From Cryobacterium sp. MP_M3 (GTDB lineage Bacteria; Actinomycetota; Actinomycetes; Actinomycetales; Microbacteriaceae), in the NCBI RefSeq assembly GCF_015752155.1, contig NZ_JADOVI010000022.1, forward strand, positions 1 to 35,269: 35,269 bases of DNA, in the 5' to 3' direction. A program made the translations under genes and the position numbers. Below the pieces are notes generated by a model, which saw only the letters and a program-made list of their open reading frames with translations, searched no databases and was not told the origin of the DNA. Shown here one piece after another: positions 27,101 through 34,368 of this stretch. How positions within the stretch are numbered: the stretch's first letter is position 1; every line of letters begins with the position of its first letter.

Positions 27101-27715
27101 GACGCGGCGACCGCGTCGACGGCGTTCGGCGCCCTCGGCGCGGAGCTGCGCCGAGCCGAAGCCGACGGCTACGACGTCGACCGGCTGCTGCCACGAGTCG
27201 TCGCCGTTCGTGGAGTGGCCGACGCGGACGACATCGCCGCGGTGCTCCACGAACGAGTAGCGCGAGCGACCGCTGACCCGCGCGGCGCGGGCCGCGTCCG
27301 CAAGCCAGTGCCACCCATCGCTGGGCTCATCACGCCTGCCGTCGGCCCGATGGCGGCCGACATGCGCGTTGCACTGCGCGAGCGCCGCGCGCTCATCGAG
27401 CAGAGAGCCAATGCTTTGGTCGACGAGGCGGCGCACGGGGGAGCGCCGTGGCTGGCCGAACTCGGCGGCGAGCCGAGCGATCCGCAGCGCGCGCAGGAGT
27501 GGCGACGCGAGGCGCGCATCGTCGCCGCCTACCGCGATCGGTACGGGATCGCGGACGGATCGGCGCTGGGCTCGACGGCCACCACCGCGACTCAGCAGGG
27601 TGACGCCTCCAAGGCGCGTGCGGCGCTCGTTTGCGCGCGCGAACTCACTGCCGACACCGCCGAGTGGGAGTCGCCGACGCTCACGGCTGCAAAGGCGGCA
27701 GCGCCGAGCCTGTAA
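24161..27715 (+). CDS. mobF: MobF-family conjugative relaxase-helicase (TraI/TrwC-like)
   Basis: This 1184-residue protein begins SVSMRVMSAGDGYKYLLRTV, typical of TrwC-type relaxases. Tyr37-Tyr38 (RYYAEAG) are the candidate nicking tyrosines. The metal-binding triad is His214 (FDHFDSR) with His225 and His227 (DPQLHTH). The C-terminal half is a RecD2/TraI-type SF1 helicase: Walker A GPAGAGKT (554-561), Walker B VIIDEAS (about 624-630), then VGDWAQLQSV and the late TAYRAQG motif. It would nick oriT, stay covalently bound and unwind the strand for transfer. I chose GTG at 24161, which has AGAGGAAAG about 11 bp upstream; the frame is open back to 23894 without family-like sequence. The relaxase is complete; the coupling protein it needs is not in the window. 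Confidence 0.9.
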   Translation: MSVSMRVMSAGDGYKYLLRTVAAADGDRSLSTPLTRYYAEAGTPPGRWLGSGLASLGHGEITGGALVSEAQLQLLLGMGLDPVAGKPLGRAYPSYVSIADRIAERVAALDSSLGIAERAEATAAIEAEEAERGLRRAVAGYDFTFSLPKSASVLWAVADADTQATIADAHHAAVVEVVAFMERELAATRSGATSRDGAVAQVDVTGLIAVAFDHFDSRAGDPQLHTHVVVSNKVQTVFDGKWRSLDGRPLHSATVALSELHNAVFADHLTRSLGVAWERRDRDADRNPVWSIVTVPEDLLTEFSSRSRHIDIEKDRLIAEYVASHGHAPSKTTIIRLRQQATLATRPDKVLRSLAELTNDWRTRAGRLLGRDATEWAREVLNAEAPALLRSDDVPLDLIAHVGEVVVLVVGEKRTTWGRWNLYAEAARQTMGWRFTATEDRETIVGMIADAAERASLRLTPPELATSPVVFQRSDGTSVFRPRNAARYSATALLDAEDRLLALARNTGGPVITGSVHERAAHAGGKRGRALGADQCAALESIATSGRVLDLLVGPAGAGKTTAMNELRRAWESEHGAGSVVGLAPSATAAQALAEDLEISTENTAKWWQNYRNDGITFTEGQLVIIDEASLAGTLSLDRLTDIASRAGAKVLLVGDWAQLQSVDAGGAFAMLVTSREDVPELADVHRFVHVWEKAASLQLRHGQPAAIDAYDAHGRLTGGEAERMADAAYAAWRRDRAHGLASILIAETGDAVTALNQRARADLLLAGDVDASAEVALHDGSAASVGDVVLTRRNERTLRAGRDWVRNGDRWVVSAVRADGAMTVRRAGRRWGGAIVLPAGYVAEHVELGYAVTAYRAQGVTTDTAHALIEPGTTRENLYVAMTRGRQANTAYVSINRPDDDHSKQHPGDPTEATARSVLYGVLQHVGAEPSAHQAIAAEQDAWGSVAQLAAEYETIAGAAQQERWAALLLASGLSSAEADAATASTAFGALGAELRRAEADGYDVDRLLPRVVAVRGVADADDIAAVLHERVARATADPRGAGRVRKPVPPIAGLITPAVGPMAADMRVALRERRALIEQRANALVDEAAHGGAPWLAELGGEPSDPQRAQEWRREARIVAAYRDRYGIADGSALGSTATTATQQGDASKARAALVCARELTADTAEWESPTLTAAKAAAPSL

Positions 27716-27863
27716 CGCGGCTCTTCCACCTGTCGCAGGAGAGGCGTACGCTGAATTTCGAGGTAGCGGTCACAACTCATAGGTTCATACGCGACAGCCT
27801 CCGGGCGCTCATCTACGGGCTACCTCCTCGGCGGAGTGACACGCTTTTACGAGAGACGGGATC

Positions 27864-28250
27864 ATGTTCCGACTGCTCTGGGTATTCAGCGTTCGGGTTC
27901 GCAGCTTCATGCGGCGCTACATGCCAACGAACATCCTGCTCGACTCGCTTCGCACGCGCCGCGGCCTCAAGTTGGGCTTGCCGGCCATGCTGCTCGCAGT
28001 CCCGTACCTCGTCGCCGCTTGGCTCTGCTCGACCTGGGTGGCCGACGGCGGCCCCGGCTGGGGCAACCTGCTCGTGCTCCTCTTCGTCTGGAACGCGCTG
28101 AAGTTTCTCGTCAACGGGCCGATCAACCTGGTGTTGCTCCTGCGCGTACGGCTCGCCGAGCGCCGGGCGCGCAAGGAATACGGGCGCGACCTCGCGAGCT
28201 ACGAGCCGGATCGACAGATGGGGCCGCTGACGCACTCCATCAAAGACTGA
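27864..28250 (+). CDS. Small conserved ICE membrane protein
   Basis: This 128-residue protein has a basic amphipathic N-terminus (FRLLWVFSVRVRSFMRRYMPTN, first 20 residues most conserved from memory), two membrane helices (about residues 37-55 and 68-90) and a charged cytoplasmic tail. Closely similar proteins follow MobF relaxase genes in actinobacterial ICEs and are sometimes mislabelled sulfate permease; it is far too small for that. It likely helps conjugation at the membrane. The ATG at 27864 follows a weak GAGAGACGGG. It lies 148 bp after the relaxase and is the last recognisable backbone gene to the right. Confidence 0.7.
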   Translation: MFRLLWVFSVRVRSFMRRYMPTNILLDSLRTRRGLKLGLPAMLLAVPYLVAAWLCSTWVADGGPGWGNLLVLLFVWNALKFLVNGPINLVLLLRVRLAERRARKEYGRDLASYEPDRQMGPLTHSIKD

Positions 28251-28362
28251 CCCCCGGCGCGCTTGCCGCGCTGGAGCGATGATTGCACGTTCCTTGTGCC
28301 ACCTCGCGCACAGTTGCGGATCTTGATACCCAGGCGCAGGGAGAGCCACGGCAAAGCGAGGT

Positions 28363-29412
28363 CTACTTGCCCTTGGCGTAGTCGATACGGAAGTTGATCT
28401 CGCCGTCAACGGCAAAAGCCAGTTCCTGGACCCTTCGCTCGAAGTCCTCGAACTCCGCCTCGAACTCGGCGAGTGAGCGGAACGCCTCGATCGGGTTCGA
28501 GCACGAACGTGTCGTGTCTGGCCATTCGTCCCACTTACGGATCGTGGCACGAGTCGCAAGTCGTGATTGCTGAACCGCTCCGTTCCCGTTCCGGTCGACC
28601 CACGACTCGTAGGCCATCCGCACTGCATCCATTTCGGTGAACTTGGTCTGCTTCTCTTCGGCCATGAACTCAGCAACAAATACCAACCGGCCGTGTGTCC
28701 GACGAGTGCGATCCGTCATGTAGTCCGCGATCAGCTCCGGAACGTCGTCCAGTTCCAGTGCCTCGCGAAGTGCCGCCGCCATGTCGGATTGAATATCGAC
28801 CCGTCGTGAGAGGAAGTGCAGTCGATCATCAAGCGCAGGCGCAGGCATCCCCATCCGCTTGTAAGTGCGTCGAATGTAGTCGTCGGCATCGGAACCGTAG
28901 CTTGTCACGCCAGGACGAAGTCGGTCCAGCATCTCGGCGATGATCCAGGCATACAGATGCACCACGATTCGCAGGGCATTCGGCCGAGACTCCTCGCGGT
29001 GGTACATCTCGTTCCTGTACTCGTGGAGACGCGAGACCACGCCCACGAAATGAGAAGGCATATCTCCATTCCAGACGAGGAACCGCAGCTTGTCATCGAA
29101 GTTGCGGTCGATGCTGCCGATCTGAGACTTCGAGAACATCCAGTGCACATGGCCTTCGCCTCGTGCAGCCTTCTCGCGTTCCGTCTGCGTGAAGTCAGAA
29201 AAGTCAACCTTGACCTGCTCGTCCTTCTTCACGTACCAAGGTGCATCGGGTCGCATCAGGTACCAAGACACCTTCTTGACCGCCCTCACCATGAGCGTCT
29301 CGGCAGCGCTGTCTAGCAGCAGATAGGCGACCCGCAGATCTTCGGGGGTGTCTCTGGCGAGTGCATCCCGGGCGGTGAAGACCTGTGCCGCAATCTCCGC
29401 GGATCGCTTCAT
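28363..29412 (-). CDS. HEPN-like protein, putative RNase effector
   Basis: This 349-residue protein has no family name that I recognise. The N-terminal half is helical (VAYLLLDSAAETLMVRAVKKVSW) and contains RNEMYH (Arg133-Asn134...His138), which matches the HEPN catalytic signature R-[polar]-x3-H in a helix, set in RLHEYRNEMYHRE. HEPN proteins are often metal-independent RNases in toxin-antitoxin and abortive-infection systems. The rest is charged and helical with no second motif. The ATG at 29412 has AGGTGG about 10 bp upstream. It lies 72 bp downstream of the membrane-protein/microprotein cassette in the same direction and may be co-transcribed. The HEPN call rests on motif and helical context only; a fold prediction would decide. 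Confidence 0.55.
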   Translation of the reverse strand: MKRSAEIAAQVFTARDALARDTPEDLRVAYLLLDSAAETLMVRAVKKVSWYLMRPDAPWYVKKDEQVKVDFSDFTQTEREKAARGEGHVHWMFSKSQIGSIDRNFDDKLRFLVWNGDMPSHFVGVVSRLHEYRNEMYHREESRPNALRIVVHLYAWIIAEMLDRLRPGVTSYGSDADDYIRRTYKRMGMPAPALDDRLHFLSRRVDIQSDMAAALREALELDDVPELIADYMTDRTRRTHGRLVFVAEFMAEEKQTKFTEMDAVRMAYESWVDRNGNGAVQQSRLATRATIRKWDEWPDTTRSCSNPIEAFRSLAEFEAEFEDFERRVQELAFAVDGEINFRIDYAKGK

Positions 29413-29484
29413 CGCTTACGCCACCACCTAGTACTACAGTCGTTCTGCATTGGCCGTCGAGAGTATCGACTCCTGCGCACGGAG

Positions 29485-29610
29485 CTACGGTGAGCCTTCG
29501 TCCTTGCCGGGGCGAGGTCGGCTACCACCACTCTCTTGGATGCGCTTAAAGGTGTCGCCGGTGTCTGGACGGGGTGGCGGGGGCGGCGTGGGGTTCTCGT
29601 CGTCGCTCAC
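29485..29610 (-). CDS. 41-residue microprotein, third gene of membrane cassette
   Basis: A GTG at 29610 overlaps the TGA of the 44-residue ORF (GTGA) and opens a 41-codon frame ending in TAG at 29485. The peptide is Pro-rich and acidic at the start (SDDENPTPPPPPRPD) and basic at the end (SRPRPGKDEG), with TGDTFKRIQESGG between. No membrane segment is seen. The only evidence for translation is the overlap pattern, which repeats in the gene pair just upstream. It may be a structural or inhibitory peptide for the membrane protein, but no function is known. Confidence 0.4.
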   Translation of the reverse strand: MSDDENPTPPPPPRPDTGDTFKRIQESGGSRPRPGKDEGSP

Positions 29611-29741
29611 TCGACCCTCTTTTCGAGCATGCTGGGGTCAGAGGCGTAGAGGACCTGCATGGTCGCATCGACGTTTGGCCGCTCGGGCGGCGATGACACG
29701 TTTGATGCCGATTGAGCCTCCGGGGTCTGGTTGTCACTCAT
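29607..29741 (-). CDS. 44-residue microprotein, second gene of membrane cassette
   Basis: The ATG at 29741 overlaps the stop of the membrane-protein gene (ATGA) and gives a 44-residue peptide beginning SDNQTPEAQSASNVSSPPE and ending in a short helix-forming segment (DATMQVLYASDPSMLEKRVE). Both overlaps, upstream and downstream, are coupling signals. It resembles no known family. Because both microproteins start S-D-[DN], they may be related to each other, but the similarity is too short to prove it. Confidence 0.45.
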   Translation of the reverse strand: MSDNQTPEAQSASNVSSPPERPNVDATMQVLYASDPSMLEKRVE

Positions 29742-30256
29742 GGTGTAACTCCTGGTTGGGATTGGATGAAGCCATTCACAATCTCGACGATGAAAAGTAC
29801 ACCGACACTGACGAGCAGCAACCAGAATGCCCACTTGAGATGGGGCGTCGCCTTCTCGTACTTCTCGTCGCGGGACTTGATCTCGTCCTTCTTGGACTCT
29901 AGCAAGTAGTCCTCAAGCGCCTCCTGGGTTTCCGTGCTGTCCACCCACTTGAGAATGAGGTTCTCGGCGTGGACCACCTTCACCGAGCGCGGCCAGAGCA
30001 CCAGCACAGCCATCGTTGCGGAAGCCAATGCTATGGCAATCGGCAGAAGGCCTATCGCCCAGAACGGACTGTCTGCGAGCCGCGGCGACGAGATGCCCGC
30101 GACCAGTCCAACGGCAACCAGGACGAACGATGCCTTCGTCTCTTGGGTCTTGCCGCGATCGACTACGAACTGTCGCTGTGCATCGAGCTCGGTTGAGAGC
30201 GCCTGAATCCGCAACAGGCGTGCACTCTCAGGCTGCTCGGTCGACCTCGGGCTCAT
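29738..30256 (-). CDS. Three-helix membrane protein, SLATT-like or PycTM-like effector candidate
   Basis: The product is about 172 residues. A cytoplasmic N-terminal helix (LLRIQALSTELDAQRQFVVD) leads to K-A-S before the first membrane segment (ASFVLVAVGLVAG), then a second (FWAIGLLPIAIALASATMAVLVL), a charged amphipathic stretch with many Lys/Glu, and a third membrane helix near the C-terminus (WAFWLLLVSVGVLFIVEIV). A helix, a K-A-S turn and paired membrane helices are reminiscent of SLATT and PycTM effectors that depolarise membranes in signalling-based defence, but no cyclase is next to it. The start is uncertain: ATG 30256 is chosen; ATG 30286 and 30313 and GTG 30325 are in frame. It is coupled to two microproteins. 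Confidence 0.5.
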   Translation of the reverse strand: MSPRSTEQPESARLLRIQALSTELDAQRQFVVDRGKTQETKASFVLVAVGLVAGISSPRLADSPFWAIGLLPIAIALASATMAVLVLWPRSVKVVHAENLILKWVDSTETQEALEDYLLESKKDEIKSRDEKYEKATPHLKWAFWLLLVSVGVLFIVEIVNGFIQSQPGVTP

Positions 30257-30649
30257 GGCAAGAACCCTAGGGGAAGCGTCCGACATTTGTTCGTCGCCGC
30301 GCAGTCGTTGCATCCGTCCCTGCACCCATGTCTTCCTCGCCCCTTCGGCTGTTCCTGCGACGCAGGTGCCCCCTCACACTCTCGAGACCGACCGACAACA
30401 CGGCGTGAAGTTCCTGTCCGGCAGGGAACCGGTGCTGCGCGCGGCTGTGTATATGACGGACGAAGTACCGGCAACCGCCGCAGGGTAAGTCGATTCGTCG
30501 CCGTCCGCGCATCCGGTGTCGCGCAGAGCCTGCGCAACCCCGCCGTGCACCTACTTAGCGATCCGGTATCAGCACAGACGCGCCGACGGGGGAGTCTGGC
30601 CCCCTCGTCACGCGTTACGGTGCGCCGCGACCCCAACGGAAGGCACAAC
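30257..30649. other. Divergent non-coding stretch with one hairpin
   Basis: This 393-bp gap separates the minus-strand membrane cassette from the plus-strand small gene at 30650. I see no reliable gene here; open frames are arginine-rich shadows. A hairpin at 30585-30609 pairs GACGGGGG with CCCCCTCGTC with a one-base bulge and a 7-nt loop. It lies 40 bp before the next gene and could be an operator, a leader hairpin or a terminator. No clear -10/-35 pair is recognisable for either direction. Confidence 0.3.
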
Positions 30650-30907
30650 ATGGAACTCGAACAGGCAGATTCGATCCTGCAACGCGTGGGCATCCTCGCG
30701 ATGATGTACTACCCGGACATCCGCACCGACGATCCCGGCTTCGACCTCGCCACCGAGGTCGACTGGTGTCTCGCGGACACGACAGCGGATGTCGAGGCCT
30801 TCGAGCAACTGCGCGGCCTGATCAGCGGCACCATCCTCGACCCGACCGCGCACCGGCAGCAACTCACCGCCCGCGTGTATGGGTTGGTCCCCGACGCCGG
30901 CAAGTAG
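30650..30907 (+). CDS. Small acidic protein of unknown function
   Basis: This 85-residue acidic, mostly helical protein begins ELEQADSILQRVGILAMMYYPD and has a Trp-Cys pair in the middle (EVDWCLADT). GGAAGG (30638-30643) is a good ribosome site for the ATG at 30650. I do not recognise a family. It precedes a highly basic protein gene by 5 bp, and an acidic-basic pair in that arrangement could be a complex, for example antitoxin-like and DNA-binding, but no toxin motif is seen. The frame stays open upstream to 30287, where the sequence is low-complexity Arg/Ser and unlikely to be coding. Confidence 0.6.
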   Translation: MELEQADSILQRVGILAMMYYPDIRTDDPGFDLATEVDWCLADTTADVEAFEQLRGLISGTILDPTAHRQQLTARVYGLVPDAGK

Positions 30908-30912
30908 CGCAC

Positions 30913-32064
30913 GTGGCCAGCCAAGACCCCGCCGCTCTCCCTGAGGGGACGAGTCGGCGGCGACCCACGGAAGACCCGGAGAAAAAGCGGGAATCGGCGC
31001 GCCGATGGCGTGAAGCGAACCGCGAGTATCGGGCGCAGAAGAAGCGCGAATGGAACGAGGCGAACCCGGACCGTCGACGCGAACTCAACCGGCTCTCAAT
31101 GGGGCGCCAGGCAGAACGTGCCCGGCGCAGGAACGCCAAGAACGCCAAGGCCCGTATCTGGCATGCGGAGAACCGAGAACAGGAGCGGTCGCGGTCGGCG
31201 GCGTTCCGGCGGGAGCGTCCCGAGAAGGTGCGGCAATACCAGCGCACTTACAAGGAACGCCACCCCGAGCGATACCGCGCCAATGCTGTCGAGGCCAGAA
31301 GGCGGTACGTCGACAAGAACGCCGAGACGGTCCGGGAGAAGGGCCGGCTCGCCGCGGCGCGACGTCGCGAGGCCAACCCCGAAGCACTCCGCGAACGGTA
31401 CAACAACAACCTCGAGGCCGAAAGAGCACGATCACGCGAAGTAGCTCGCCGTCGTCGCCGACTCGAAAAGCTTGGCCTGCCACCGCGCAGGATCCAGCGC
31501 GTTTACGCAGGCGATCGTCGCGCGAACTCCGCCGCCGCTGACGAGTTCTTCGCCCGGGTACGTTCGGTGAAGGAGCGTGGCCGCATCGCGGCGGAACTTC
31601 CCTATGAGGTCTCAAACATTCCTGCCAGTGTCGGGCAGGCCCGGCGAGCGTACTTCAACGCTCCAGATCTGATGCCGGAGGTTTTCCCACGCATACTCGC
31701 CCTGAACCGGTTGAAAGTTCAGATGGATCGGCAGGCTCAAGAAGTGCTGCAGGAGCGCCCGAGATTGCTCGATACCCATCGACACCGTCACGAGGCCCGA
31801 CTCCGCGAAGAGATCCGGATGGACTCCATCGCACGCCAGCTACGAGGCCGGCCACCCCTGCAGGCTGGGACCGAACTAGAGCGACGACTCGTCGCCGAAG
31901 TCGACACGGACATCAAGCGACGACTCAATGCCATTCGCGCCACTGCGATAGCGCGCGCCCAGCCGATCATCAGCGACGAACGCCAGCGACCAGCCGAGCC
32001 AGACCACTTCGGTGCGCACCGCAGGGCGGCTACGTATCGCGACCCCAGCACGCGCACTCTTTGA
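30913..32064 (+). CDS. Highly basic repeat protein of unknown function
   Basis: This is about a 383-residue protein from a GTG at 30913, 5 bp after the small acidic gene. The first 180 residues are about one-third Arg/Lys with many Glu and Asn, in loose repeats of about 20-24 residues built on N-P-x-x-x-R-E and Y/W-R-x-x-N (WREANREYRAQ, WNEANPDRRREL, YKERHPERYRAN, RREANPEALRERY). These would form long charged helices. The remaining 200 residues are a different, less repetitive domain (LPPRRIQRVYAG... to the end) without a known motif. Similar repeats precede HNH nucleases in phages, but no HNH is visible here. The start is tentative; the frame runs back to 30766. Nucleic-acid binding is likely by charge only. 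Confidence 0.5.
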   Translation: MASQDPAALPEGTSRRRPTEDPEKKRESARRWREANREYRAQKKREWNEANPDRRRELNRLSMGRQAERARRRNAKNAKARIWHAENREQERSRSAAFRRERPEKVRQYQRTYKERHPERYRANAVEARRRYVDKNAETVREKGRLAAARRREANPEALRERYNNNLEAERARSREVARRRRRLEKLGLPPRRIQRVYAGDRRANSAAADEFFARVRSVKERGRIAAELPYEVSNIPASVGQARRAYFNAPDLMPEVFPRILALNRLKVQMDRQAQEVLQERPRLLDTHRHRHEARLREEIRMDSIARQLRGRPPLQAGTELERRLVAEVDTDIKRRLNAIRATAIARAQPIISDERQRPAEPDHFGAHRRAATYRDPSTRTL

Positions 32065-32413
32065 CCCCCATGGTCAATGCATCGAGCTCACTGGCGGGTC
32101 TCACTGATCAGCGACCCTCGACCACCCAGCCCGCCGCGCGGCGATATCCGTTCCGCAAAACCGGACTCTGGACTAGCGCGAAACGACCCCCTTATCCCGG
32201 TTGAGGTCTCTCCCGCACCGCACTCGGTCGCAACTCTCCGGGGGAGGGAGCGGCGTGAAGGCGGTGCTCATCCGGCGACTACGTCCGCCGCCGCTCTTGG
32301 CTGGGCTGAGCCCCTCGGTGCGTTCGGCGTCAAGCACGCATCGCAGTACGACGCGCCGACGCTCTTCTTTTGACGGAAGGGTTTACCTAGCCCGGGCCCG
32401 AACGAAGTGTGAC
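32065..32413. other. Intergenic region between convergent genes, no gene recognised
   Basis: This 349-bp stretch separates the basic repeat protein (+) from the ABC-3C ATPase (-). It contains only short shadow frames. A GC-rich palindromic patch GCCCGGGC lies near 32391-32398, and CTCCGGGGGAG near 32238, but neither is followed by a T-run, so I do not call a terminator. A TTTTGACGG run near 32370 is a weak -35-like word without a matching -10. It may be a module boundary. Confidence 0.3.
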
Positions 32414-34138
32414 CTAGAATTCTCGCCCGAGGAGCCCACCAGTCTCCGTGTCGAGGACCGTGCGCACGATCCCATCCTTGAACCACTGCTCGCCGAGCAC
32501 CTCGTCAGGAACGTCGTTGCTGTTGATCGTGCAGATGTATTGCCCGCCGGTGGTCTCCACCATCTGTCGAGCGAACTGGAGAGCACCTGCCCGCTGCCTC
32601 GGATCGACGCCGTCGAAAACGGACGAGTCATGGACGAGGAAGTCGGGGTGGTGTGCGGTCGATATGCCTTCTTCGAGCATGGTGAGGTCGAAGCAGAACA
32701 GGATCATACGGTCGACGCCACTACTCCCGGAGCCCGTCGCGCGAAGGGTGAACTTGTAGCCGCTGTCGTCCACAGCCACCGTTAGTGCCGCGTCCTTGCC
32801 ATAGAGCTGCTTCATCTTCTGGCTGAAACGATCCCTGATGCGGTCGAGCTTGTCGCGCGATGCCGTCAGCTCGCGGGTCGCATCGTTGCGCCTGGTTGAC
32901 TGTTCGAGCTTCAACTCCTCGCGGCGAGAGACGAGTTCCCGTGCCTGCTCGATCTGGAGATCGACTGCGGCGGTCCTCGCTTGCACGTCAGCGAGTTCAC
33001 TGCGCATGGAGTGCAGCTCTTCGAGCGCCCCTCCCGCATCCAGAGTGCGCAAAAGCGCATCGCGCTGTTCATCGCGCTGCCGTAACTCACTCGCGCGCTC
33101 GGCGATCCGGGCATCGAGGGTCTCGACCTCACTCCGCAGGAAGGTACGACGGTTGGCCATGAGCGCAGAGTGGAAAGCTCGGACATCATCAATCTGGCGC
33201 TTGAAGCCGTCTGCCAGAACCGCGCCCGCGGCTTCGAACAACTGCTCAACCGGCAAGGTCTGAGCCGTCGGTTCTTGGGCATCAGCAAGCGATACTTGGT
33301 ACAGCTCTCGCATGCGTCGGTCAACCACGGCATCGTCACGTAGGGCGGAGATGCGGGCGGTGAGCGCGTCGGTCCGATCGACCAGCGAGTTCGGATCTTC
33401 GAGGACTCGGAACCCCGCGATCCTTGACTCCCACTCGTCAACCTCGTTCTTGAGTGAGGCCCGTTCGAGGACAAGTTCATCTTCGGGGCGTAGCATCGAG
33501 ACGAGCCCGTCGCGCGTCGCCGCCGTGATCGCTTTGAGCTGATCGAGCCCCTTCTTGACGTTCGCCAGCTCGTGAACGACCGTCCAGTCGAGCCCAAGGA
33601 GAAATGCGACGTGTTGCCGACTGCTGGTTGCAGGCTGCTGTGCCAGTACCTTGAGTGGGTCCTTGGGCGTCTCGCTGCGGATCACGTATGAGAGAAGCGT
33701 GCGGACAGATAGCCCTCCGGTGATCTCTTGCTCAGATGGTTCCAGCCTGAAGAGCGAGAGGCCGAGGACTTCCTTCCAATCGGCGACCGCGATTTGCCCT
33801 TCTACCAGCCACGGGTCGATCGCACTCCGCGCATCGCCCTGAGCCGATACGCGGAGCTTGGTGCCGCGCAGGAGTGGCCTGGTCACGGTGATCTCCCCAC
33901 CAAACATCTCCAGCGTCAGTGAGATCTCCCACCCATCATCAGCGAGCGGGGCCAGGCTCGGGTGCAGCGATCCGGCAAGCGCGTAGTTCAGCAGCATCAA
34001 CATCGTGGACTTGCCACGAGCATTCCGGCTGTCCTGCTCCGTGGAGTCGCTTGCTCGGTCAGCCACAATCGCGTTGAACCCTGGTTTGAACTCGATCGTC
34101 TTGAACTCATCACGATTAGCGCTGAGGCGAATGAACAT
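32414..34138 (-). CDS. ABC-3C system SMC-like ATPase (DUF2326 family)
   Basis: This 574-residue ABC/SMC-type ATPase has a Walker A in DSRNARGKST (about 36-45). A long coiled coil fills the middle (about 200-430), and the C-terminal head follows, with DFLVHDSSVFDGVDPRQ (from about 499), the Walker B/D-loop region typical of DUF2326 proteins in which His-Asp replaces the usual D-E. In ABC-three-component systems this ATPase senses DNA or an invader and drives an effector. The ATG at 34138 overlaps the stop of the middle component (TAATG), and the effector gene lies immediately upstream. Motifs are complete and length is in the family range. Confidence 0.8.
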   Translation of the reverse strand: MFIRLSANRDEFKTIEFKPGFNAIVADRASDSTEQDSRNARGKSTMLMLLNYALAGSLHPSLAPLADDGWEISLTLEMFGGEITVTRPLLRGTKLRVSAQGDARSAIDPWLVEGQIAVADWKEVLGLSLFRLEPSEQEITGGLSVRTLLSYVIRSETPKDPLKVLAQQPATSSRQHVAFLLGLDWTVVHELANVKKGLDQLKAITAATRDGLVSMLRPEDELVLERASLKNEVDEWESRIAGFRVLEDPNSLVDRTDALTARISALRDDAVVDRRMRELYQVSLADAQEPTAQTLPVEQLFEAAGAVLADGFKRQIDDVRAFHSALMANRRTFLRSEVETLDARIAERASELRQRDEQRDALLRTLDAGGALEELHSMRSELADVQARTAAVDLQIEQARELVSRREELKLEQSTRRNDATRELTASRDKLDRIRDRFSQKMKQLYGKDAALTVAVDDSGYKFTLRATGSGSSGVDRMILFCFDLTMLEEGISTAHHPDFLVHDSSVFDGVDPRQRAGALQFARQMVETTGGQYICTINSNDVPDEVLGEQWFKDGIVRTVLDTETGGLLGREF

Positions 34139-34368
34139 TAGCTGGCTCTCAAGATCTGGTCGTTGTAGTCGAGCACGCCTGCGCCATAGAGCAAGGTCAG
34201 CGCTGTCACGAAGGAGTCATACGTTGCTGTGGGCACGGCTTGCTTGTGCTCTAGGAAGAGTCGTCCGATGGTAAGGCTGCGTTGACCGAGCGACAGGAGC
34301 AAGGAGGCGGCTTCACCAACCACCGTCCGCTCGACGGGCGTGAACTTGTCCGGGTAGACCTCACTCAC
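34138..34368 (-). CDS. ABC-3C system middle component
   Basis: This 76-residue protein is helical and starts SEVYPDKFTPVERTVVGEA. It includes ALTLLYGAGVLDYND near the C-terminus, a pattern (a short helical domain ending in Y-x-x-G-[IV]-[LI]-x-x-[ND]) that I associate with ABC-three-component middle proteins. It links effector and ATPase. The start overlaps the effector gene by 8 bp and its stop overlaps the ATPase start by one base, so all three are translated as one unit. The assignment is mainly by position and size, since middle components are small and diverse. Confidence 0.7.
   Translation of the reverse strand: MSEVYPDKFTPVERTVVGEAASLLLSLGQRSLTIGRLFLEHKQAVPTATYDSFVTALTLLYGAGVLDYNDQILRAS

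Noticed and set aside
26249..27436. 395-residue minus-strand frame inside the relaxase gene
   Set aside because: Antisense shadow of a high-GC gene, no domain; the plus-strand relaxase-helicase motifs are intact throughout.
32077..32373. 98-residue plus-strand frame in the gap before the ABC-3C operon
   Set aside because: No domain, no ribosome site, low-complexity composition; treated as non-coding.
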